Assembly (NCBI GenBank): GCA_028551475.1
Contig: CM052360.1
Coordinates: forward strand, 20,990,682 to 21,054,681
Reading direction: 5' to 3'
DNA length: 64,000 nucleotides
Source of the DNA: Casuarina equisetifolia
Taxonomy: Eukaryota; Streptophyta; Magnoliopsida; Fagales; Casuarinaceae
Positions 58,083 through 64,000 of the stretch are shown one piece after another. Made by a program: the position numbers and the translations under genes. The notes under the pieces were generated by a model. The model did not search any database. It was not told the origin of the DNA and saw only the letters and a program-made list of their open reading frames with translations. How positions within the stretch are numbered: the stretch's first letter is position 1; the number at the start of each line of letters is the position of its first letter.

Positions 58083-60060
58083 AAAACTTAATTGAAGAGG
58101 AGAAAAGTTTTCTTCCTTGTGAAAAATGTTACAACTTTTTTGAATGTTCATAGACAATGATGGTTTAGAATACTATCCTCGTCCAAAATGGAATTCAAGA
58201 TCATATTAAAAGATGAAATAAAGAACTATAATGAATGATACGATTAACAAGAGTAAATGATTTGGCTATTGAACTTTTTAAGATATCTTTTTTAGTTTGC
58301 ATTTATTATATATGGACAAAAGAAAATAAAAGACAATTTTAGAATAGAATAGTTGACATTTTAATCATATCGGTTAAAGTTAGGAAAATTGTATGAGAGA
58401 AAATCTTTTTTGTTTCAAAATATAAAATACTCATAGGAAAATATGATTTTAAGTGAAATTTGAAGGTTTTTAACCTTTATCTTTCAATAATTTTTATAAT
58501 TTTTATAATTTTTATAATGTTGGAGTATATCCCTATATTATTATACACTGTTTTTTTATTAATACAAACTTATATTTTTACAAAAATGTTACAGCTTTTG
58601 AAGCTGCTAAACTTTAAACTACTGTTTTTTGATGGGTACTTGCAGTCTACTTCCAATTATGCTATATGACTAAATAAAATACCTGTAAGCGTTGGAGACA
58701 TCGAACAACAAAATTTTACGGCTTTTCAAGATTTCAAATCTTAAAAATCGCTGCTTTCGTTTGGAGCTTTTGGTTATCCTTCAATTAATATAGATATGAT
58801 CTTCGGTCATTGAATATAATAATGGAAGCAAAAACGATAACGTATAATATGAACCGTGCAATCGTGAAGGAAGTGTTAATCCGTACCAATAATTGTTTGT
58901 GAAATTTCCAACAATACTGCAGGTTACTCGCTGTTGATGAAGCAGTCGGATGACAGCGTTGTCCTTTAGTTCATAGTTCATTGTTCTTTTTATTATGAAA
59001 TAAAAATCCAATTCTTTAAAGAACCAAGAATACTTCCTCAATTTCAACAACTTAGGTTTTTAAGTTTGCTATTACAAACAATCGCCCCACCGTGACATCA
59101 CTAGGCCATGTGGTAAAGAGGGTGAGTTTCTACAAATTTCACTACAGAAGAGGAGAAGCTGCGTCCAACAAAGAACAACCAGGGTAAGTTTTCTAGTGAG
59201 TACGGAACAAAAGGTGGAACCCGATCAGCCCCACCAACCCCAGCAAGTACTTCGCGGTCTTTCATTCTAGCATTCCATGAATGGCAGTACCCTAGCACCA
59301 GTGTCTCCGTACGTATAACTCGCGCCCTGTGCCTTCCGACTCTCTGAGATCAAGGTTTTCTAAATCAAGGGATGCCGTGGACCAGTGTTAGTGCCCGTGA
59401 TATGATCATTATTGCATCATCATATGCTATGTGAAGGATTTTGAGTTGCTGTGGCTTTCTTACCTGAGAAATGCTGTTGACCAAATTATGATGATAAATT
59501 AACTTTGACCGGATTTACGTTTCTCGACGTAGAAGCGAAGTGCCTTCCGAGCGCTACCCTTCTCTTGTAATGACGACTAGAATGGTTTTCAGGTCAAAAA
59601 AATGAAGGCAACCATAAAATGGGGGGATGGGGTCGTGATCTGTGCTTTATCAAATTCAGAACCCAAAAAGCTTAGAACTGCACATTTGACAATTATAATG
59701 GGCATACTTTCAAGGACAACAAAGTTACCTTGAGAGAAAGCAGCAACGAGGTCCACATATGTAGAAGGGCAGGTGTATTATTAGTGACTTTTTATGGAGC
59801 TCTCGTCATCAACGCGTATCATATAAATATATCTAGTTGTCAGTATTCATGGAGAGAGAGAGAGAGAGAGAGAGAGAACGATGGGAAGTGTTCAGGAAAG
59901 ATGCATCATTCTTAGTGACTTTTTGAATTGATTCAGATAGCAAAAGCTTCATTCTTAATTTAGCCGTTGTCACCAGCGCCTACAATATAAATATATAAAT
60001 ATCTTAACACACATATCTGCACTTGCAATAAAAGAGAGAGAGGGAGACCAACGGAGAGAA
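58083..60060 (+). repeat. segmental repeat X, copy 3
   Basis: Parallels 34230-35720 in order, from ACTTAATTGAAGAGGAGAA to the GA microsatellite. It is interrupted by a 448-bp insert at 58134-58581. A GA microsatellite lies at 59852-59877 and a shorter one near 60032. Open frames here (58781-59050, 59101-59298) are not maintained between copies. Confidence 0.85.
58134..58581. mobile_element. 448-bp unclassified insert with 12-bp direct repeats
   Basis: AAAAATGTTACA occurs at 58122-58133 and again at 58582-58593. The paralogous copy 2 has one such site (near 34284-34294) and none of the intervening DNA, so the insert is bounded by what looks like a target-site duplication. It is AT-rich, non-coding, includes three copies of ATAATTTTT (58490-58515), and has a diverged relative at 30400-30610. 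No terminal inverted repeats were evident. Confidence 0.75.
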
Positions 60061-60371
60061 TGTAAGATTTAATCAATCTTACGTAAAGATCAAACCTAAG
60101 ATTAATATAGTCAGATTTAAAACACCAAATAAACATTATGAAAATAAAATTAGATAAAAAATCAAAAATCATGTCATAGTATTTTCTTATAAAGATTTAC
60201 AAATGTAAAATTTGACTTTCAGGTAAGGTATATATCTTCTATTTTCATTCCAAAAATACTAGTTCAATAAGAGAAGTTAAAAGATTACGACTTTACGAAA
60301 AGAAACCTCTTGTAAACCTAATACTTTGAATAGTATACTTAAATACTATAAATTAAAGGATAAGACGGTCT
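60061..60371. other. AT-rich spacer, no gene seen
   Basis: Nothing recognisable apart from short A-rich tracts. Confidence 0.5.
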
Positions 60372-60870
60372 TCATATAAACTTCCAGAAATGTAGATCGG
60401 GATGCCTAGGTTTCAGATCTGCCAAAATATCGTGCAAATCTGCCACAGAAAGTAGATCTAGCAGAATAGACTCGGATGGCGTTCGCCGTTCTTCGCCAGA
60501 AACTGCCGTAATCGCCGCGAAACTAGTACAGAAACGCCGGAAATTGCCTAGTGAGGACAGATCTGCTTTCTTCACACTGAAAATCGCCCAAAGATGACCG
60601 AAAAACGCTCTTTCAACGCCGGAGATGGGTTCTTGCCGGAAGAGACACCGGCGGTCGGTTGTCGCACGACCGCCGCAATCTCTGCTGGACCCACGCAGTC
60701 GCGCGGGGCCAAGTCCCGGCAAGTTCCCACTCTCCGGTCACTGCTCGATCCTCTCTCTCTCCGGTCTGTTTTCCCTTCGGCCTTCGTTCTGCTCCTCGTC
60801 TCTCCTCTTTCGGCCTCCGTCTCTTTCTCCAAGTCTCCTCCCTTGGTCTACGCTCCACGGTCCCGATAAA
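60372..60870. other. GC-rich island with strong strand asymmetry
   Basis: About 500 bp with far higher GC than the rest of the window and sharp edges. The right half is pyrimidine-rich on the plus strand (CTCTCTCTCTCCGG, CTCTTTCGGCCTCC) and contains many CCGG and CGCC words. Open frames exist in several frames on both strands (up to 125 codons), which is expected from GC-rich low-complexity DNA; none resembles a known protein. Possible explanations are a retroelement LTR or leader, a 5' exon of a lost gene, or captured foreign DNA. Confidence 0.6.
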
Positions 60871-61159
60871 TGGCCCTTGACAAAAATGCAAAAGCATTTC
60901 TCTTTCCTCACGTTGGTTCCACGTGCATACCTTTGCTTGTTTTCTTTTCTATTCTTTTTTCATGATTTTCTACTTTTTTTTCTTTTTTTTCTTCTATTTT
61001 AGAATTGCTGCATAAAATAACAAAATGTAATTAAATACCAACAAATATAACTATAATTTAATAAATATTAAATTATAATTACCTAAAATAATAATAATAA
61101 CTCTATATAAAATAGAATTATCAAAAACATTCACCTAGAAAATTTATCATTACCTTATT
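60871..61159. other. AT-rich spacer, no gene seen
   Basis: T-rich then A-rich simple sequence; nothing coding. Confidence 0.5.
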
Positions 61160-61400
61160 TTCTTACTTAGAAAAATGTTTAGGTAAGTGTCCACATAAAA
61201 AAATCATATCATGTTTTGATTTTCTTTCTCATTCTATAATTATGAGGCCCGCATGCTACCCTTGTCTGCTTTCTTCCCAAAAGCTAAACTCATCCACTCC
61301 ATTGATTATTTAAAAAATAAAGGAACAATAATCTCTTTCTTGGAATTGTTTCCTTCAATTTGTATGAAGTCACTAACCATTGATTCCATTTATAAAGTTG
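61160..61400 (+). repeat. GLP4 distal 5' flank, shared with GLP3
   Basis: Parallels 26860-27260 (AATCATATCATGTTTTGATT, CATCCACTCCATTGATTA, TTGTATGAAGTCACTAACCA). The match breaks near 61400 and resumes at about 62340; a LINE fragment lies in between. Confidence 0.8.
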
Positions 61401-61429
61401 AAAACTCTATTATAAGTTGAATACAACCA

Positions 61430-62295
61430 AGTTGATTTTTGCCAAGGTAAAGGCCAATTTTGCTAGTTGAGTTAACAATTCTTGTGATTTATATTTCATG
61501 GTGGCAAGGAGTTTGGGTTCATAGGCAACCTCCTCCTATAGGATAATATAAGTTGAATACAAATGGATCAAGCATCATAGGAAATAATGCTAGAAGGGGA
61601 ATCCTTAAAGATCATAATGGAGGTTTATCAAAGCTTTTTCCACCAAGCTGAATCTTACTAGTATAGAGGTGGAAGTATATACATTGTTAGAGGGCCTTAA
61701 GATACATCAGACACAAATTCAAGTACCTCAGGTTATTGAATTAGATTCTTTCTAATTAGTTTAATGTTTGCTTAAAAAATGGAGAACTCCATAGAAATTA
61801 GAGTATGTCATATGTCAATGTTTGTCTATAATTCCTTTACATGTACTTGTACATCATGTGCTTCATGAGAGGAATGTGGTAGTAGATCATCTCGCTAATC
61901 ATGGCCATGCCTTTCCGAATGTGACTATTTTTTACTAGCTCGTTTATGTTTAAATATTCATGTAAAAGTTTAACTAGGTTTAAGTAATTATAGGCCATTA
62001 TAGAGTTAAGCGAATGAGATGCCTAATGTAATTTTGTATCTATTTTTACTTATGTGTGGCAACTTAATATGTAAATGATCCACTTTTATCCAAGGATTAG
62101 GATTATATTTTTCTCATTGTACTTATCCAAGATATAGTTATTATGTCCAACCTTATTGGTATTAATAAAATTTTTCATAATACTGTCCTTGTTCTATAAA
62201 TAAGGAAAAAAAAAAGTAAAGGACAATAGGTAGGTACCGTCCTTGTTTTATAAATAAAAGGAAAAAAAAAAGCTAAAGAACAGTAGGTAGGATCT
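61430..62295 (+). mobile_element. LINE 3' fragment (RNase H) inserted in the GLP4 upstream region
   Basis: The RNase H-like start YKLNTNGSSIIGNNARRGIL (about 61547-61606) and end HVLHERNVVVDHLANHG (about 61855-61905) match plant LINE RNase H domains, with stops between. The 3' end (ATAGTTATTATGTCCAACC) matches the truncated insert at 56183-56368. The tail region is itself tandemly duplicated: CGTCCTTGTT.TATAAATAA.GGAAAAAAAAAA recurs about 57-59 bp apart (near 62184 and 62241), each copy followed by AAAG.ACA.TAGGTAGG. The insertion pushed the distal GLP4 promoter flank about 0.9 kb upstream. Confidence 0.78.
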
Positions 62296-62435
62296 ACACC
62301 ATCAAATAGTGGTTCTAGATAGAAAAAATGATTACATACATTTGATAGATTCACTCACAAATCAAACTCATTAATCAAGTTGATGGGTAAGAACGATTCA
62401 CTCATCAACCAGACACTTAACAAGTTGATTCTTTG

Positions 62436-62487
62436 CCGTGGAAAGGAGAAATATATAGAATAGTTCAGTACCTCGCCTCTATAAATA
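62436..62487 (+). promoter_or_regulatory. GLP4 core promoter
   Basis: CCGTGGAAA at 62436-62444, TAGTTCAGTACCTCGCC, and TATAAATA at 62480-62487, in the same order and spacing as the other GLP promoters. The TATA box is canonical although the gene is broken. Confidence 0.7.
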
Positions 62488-62581
62488 CTACATACTTGTG
62501 TTCCCATGCAACACTTTTTACTCCTTACCCAAAAAGTAGGAATACACGGCAGCCAAAAAAGGAGAGATAACTTTAAAAATG

Positions 62582-63155
62582 ATGAAGGTTGCTACAACAT
62601 TTCTAGTTGTTATGGCCCTATCAGCCTTCGTTTTCTCCCTTGGCTCTACCTATGACCCTAGTCCTTTAGAAGACTATTGTGTTTCAACTAACACTTCTCT
62701 CTCTGGTGGTATGCAGTTTTTTCTTGGAACATTTTTATTTTTGCTTGTCATCACGATGGATATCCACTTACTAATATTATTTATACTTGGATAGCATATT
62801 AGGTGGCTATATTTTGAAATTTTTTTGTTCCTAACAGACAATCTTTTTCTTTTGTAGTATTTATGAATGGAATATTCTCAAGGATCCAATGCTTTCCACT
62901 ACCAATGATTTCTTCTTTTGTGGACTAAACATTCCAAGAAGCACTACAAATCCACTCAATTCAAATGTCATTCATTTGAATATTGAAAAATTACCAAGTG
63001 TCAACATAGTGGGCATATATTTAGACCACCTTGACTTTGCACCATATGGCCTCAATCCTCCCCACACTCACCTTCATGGCATTGAGGTTCTAATGGTCTT
63101 AAAGGGTACTTTTTATGTTCCCAATTGATCTCATTCACTTCCAATTTAACATTGA
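62582..63155 (+). pseudogene. germin-like pseudogene with frameshift and internal deletion (GLP4)
   Basis: Exon 1 (62582-62708, also an ATG at 62579) encodes a signal peptide and YDPSPLEDYCVSTNTSLSG. After a 149-bp phase-1 GT-AG intron, exon 2 starts at 62858. At 62876-62879 the codon for the second conserved cysteine has lost one base (TTC T-C AAG against TTC TGC AAG), shifting the frame. Homology continues from 62889 ([15 protein letters not shown]) through [13 protein letters not shown], then 68 nt present in GLP3 (28201-28268) are missing, and the sequence jumps to CCCAATTGATCTCATTCACTTCC. Similarity ends near 63155, so the C-terminal third is gone. Closest relative in the window is GLP3. 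Clearly a dead gene. Confidence 0.92.
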
Positions 63156-63449
63156 AAATTGTTAACCTTTAAGGCAGATTGTAGGAGTGTGAGTGATAAG
63201 ATGAGTAGGAGCATATGAACAGACATAATCAAACAATTCTTGGTTTCTAATAAAAGTAAACAAAGCTTACAACAATTCCTAATGAAGTTCAAACTGAGCC
63301 AACATATTAACAACATCATAAATAGTACTGCTATTTAAACAAATGGAAAGCAAACTACTAAATATATATATGTATATATATATATATTATGAATATGTGA
63401 GTTAATTCATCGAAGAATAAAAAAATACATAAGCTTAGGGGCATATCCC
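63156..63449. other. spacer with TA microsatellite
   Basis: No gene. A (TA)n tract with one TG interruption lies at 63362-63388. Confidence 0.6.
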
Positions 63450-64000
63450 AGCATTACAAATCATCTAGGAGAAGATAAAATTTGGAATTCTCCAACTATA
63501 ACTCAACAAAACATTAGCTTGAGAGAGTTTAATGTTTCTAAATAAAGAAGCTCTTCCACGGACTACTCTCCTAATTTTAGCTAATAACATTGGAATATCA
63601 ATAGACTTATTCTAGAAATGTCTACGATTTTGTTCTAACCATATACAATAAAGACAAGCTAAGAAAGAAAGTTGGAGAAGCTTTGCAACTAAATCCTTTT
63701 CCTTAGTTGCTTTAATCATCCATTGCAATTTAGATTCCCAATGGTAGATGACCTTACGAATGTCTTGTTGAGCTAGAATAGTTCTCCAAACCTGGTTAGT
63801 CCAAGTGCACTGAAAGAACAAGTGTGATCTCTCTTCATATTGAGAGCCACAGAAATTATAATATAGATCAATTAAGGAGAGCTAGCGAGAAACCCCTACT
63901 GCTGTAGGTAGTTTGTCTCTACATATGAGCCAACCAATGAAGTTATGTTTGTTGATTCCTCCTGACCATATCAAATTATACCATTCAATTTTAGAGCTCA
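63450..64000 (-). mobile_element. LINE fragment: RT zinc-binding region, minus strand
   Basis: The frame at 63612-63821 (minus) reads FFQCTWTNQVWRTIL...W.SKLQWMIKA...KLLQLSFLACLYCIWLEQNRRHF, the C-terminal zf-RVT region of plant LINE reverse transcriptases. To its right, still on the minus strand, come GGINKHNFIGWLICRDKLPTA and Y.FCGSQYEERSHLFF with a stop between. The element continues past the window edge. Confidence 0.85.

Noticed and set aside
60594..61002. Several overlapping open frames on both strands in the GC-rich island
   Set aside because: They overlap in up to five frames, which is what GC-rich low-complexity DNA produces, and none resembles a known protein.

Overview
Organism and overall character. 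This is nuclear DNA of a flowering plant, most likely a eudicot. It is very AT-rich and gene-poor, its genes have GT-AG introns and TATA boxes, and it is full of LINE and LTR-retrotransposon debris. The plant families present are germin-like proteins, a CBSCBSPB protein and DUF247 proteins. I cannot name the species. Every gene call comes from family recognition and paralogue comparison inside the window; no database was searched. | Layout. (1) 1-10.8 kb: germin-like protein (GLP) cluster. A 5'-truncated GLP pseudogene (1.26-1.62 kb) is followed by two intact two-exon GLP genes, GLP1 (5224-6016) and GLP2 (8872-9644). The two genes lie in tandem ~3.65 kb units that share promoter, gene and 3' flank. 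An inverted copy of the promoter segment lies upstream of GLP1. (2) 11.1-25 kb: diverged copies of a segmental repeat (here called units A, B and D; unit C is at 53.6-57.2 kb). Unit A carries an uninterrupted CBSCBSPB gene (17036-18634) and a frameshifted small Cys-rich secreted-peptide gene. Unit B carries the intact paralogue of that peptide gene (21358-21684, minus). An LTR-retrotransposon gag remnant with a primer-binding-site-like sequence lies between them. (3) 26.9-31 kb: GLP3, complete except for one nonsense codon, and an isolated GLP promoter remnant near 31.0 kb. (4) 31-38.6 kb: no intact gene; a ~440-bp tandem array, a large segmental duplicate shared with 58-60 kb, and several copies of the DUF247 upstream segment. 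(5) 39.2-53.5 kb: a minus-strand LINE, a DUF247 gene with one frameshift and a coding minisatellite (41904-44717), a decayed DUF247 3' copy (46.5 kb), a degenerate plus-strand LINE inserted in that copy's 3' flank (47.2-51.4 kb), and a ~300-bp repeat family. (6) 53.6-60.9 kb: unit C with a long inverted repeat and a 5'-truncated LINE, then the second large segmental duplicate, then a GC-rich island. (7) 61.2-64 kb: GLP4, a frameshifted and internally deleted paralogue of GLP3 with a LINE fragment in its upstream region, and a minus-strand LINE fragment running off the right edge. | How the parts relate. The window is a record of repeated local duplication followed by decay: five GLP loci (two intact), two Cys-rich peptide loci (one intact), two DUF247 loci (neither intact), and a CBSCBSPB gene present in only one of the paralogous segments. 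GLP1 and GLP2 should make secreted cupin proteins of the cell wall. CBSCBSPB should be a membrane-anchored CBS/PB1 protein. No operon-like or pathway grouping is expected or seen. The most unusual signals are two independent lesions in the same cysteine codon of GLP3 and GLP4, the filled and empty paralogous sites around CBSCBSPB, and the inverted GLP-promoter repeat.
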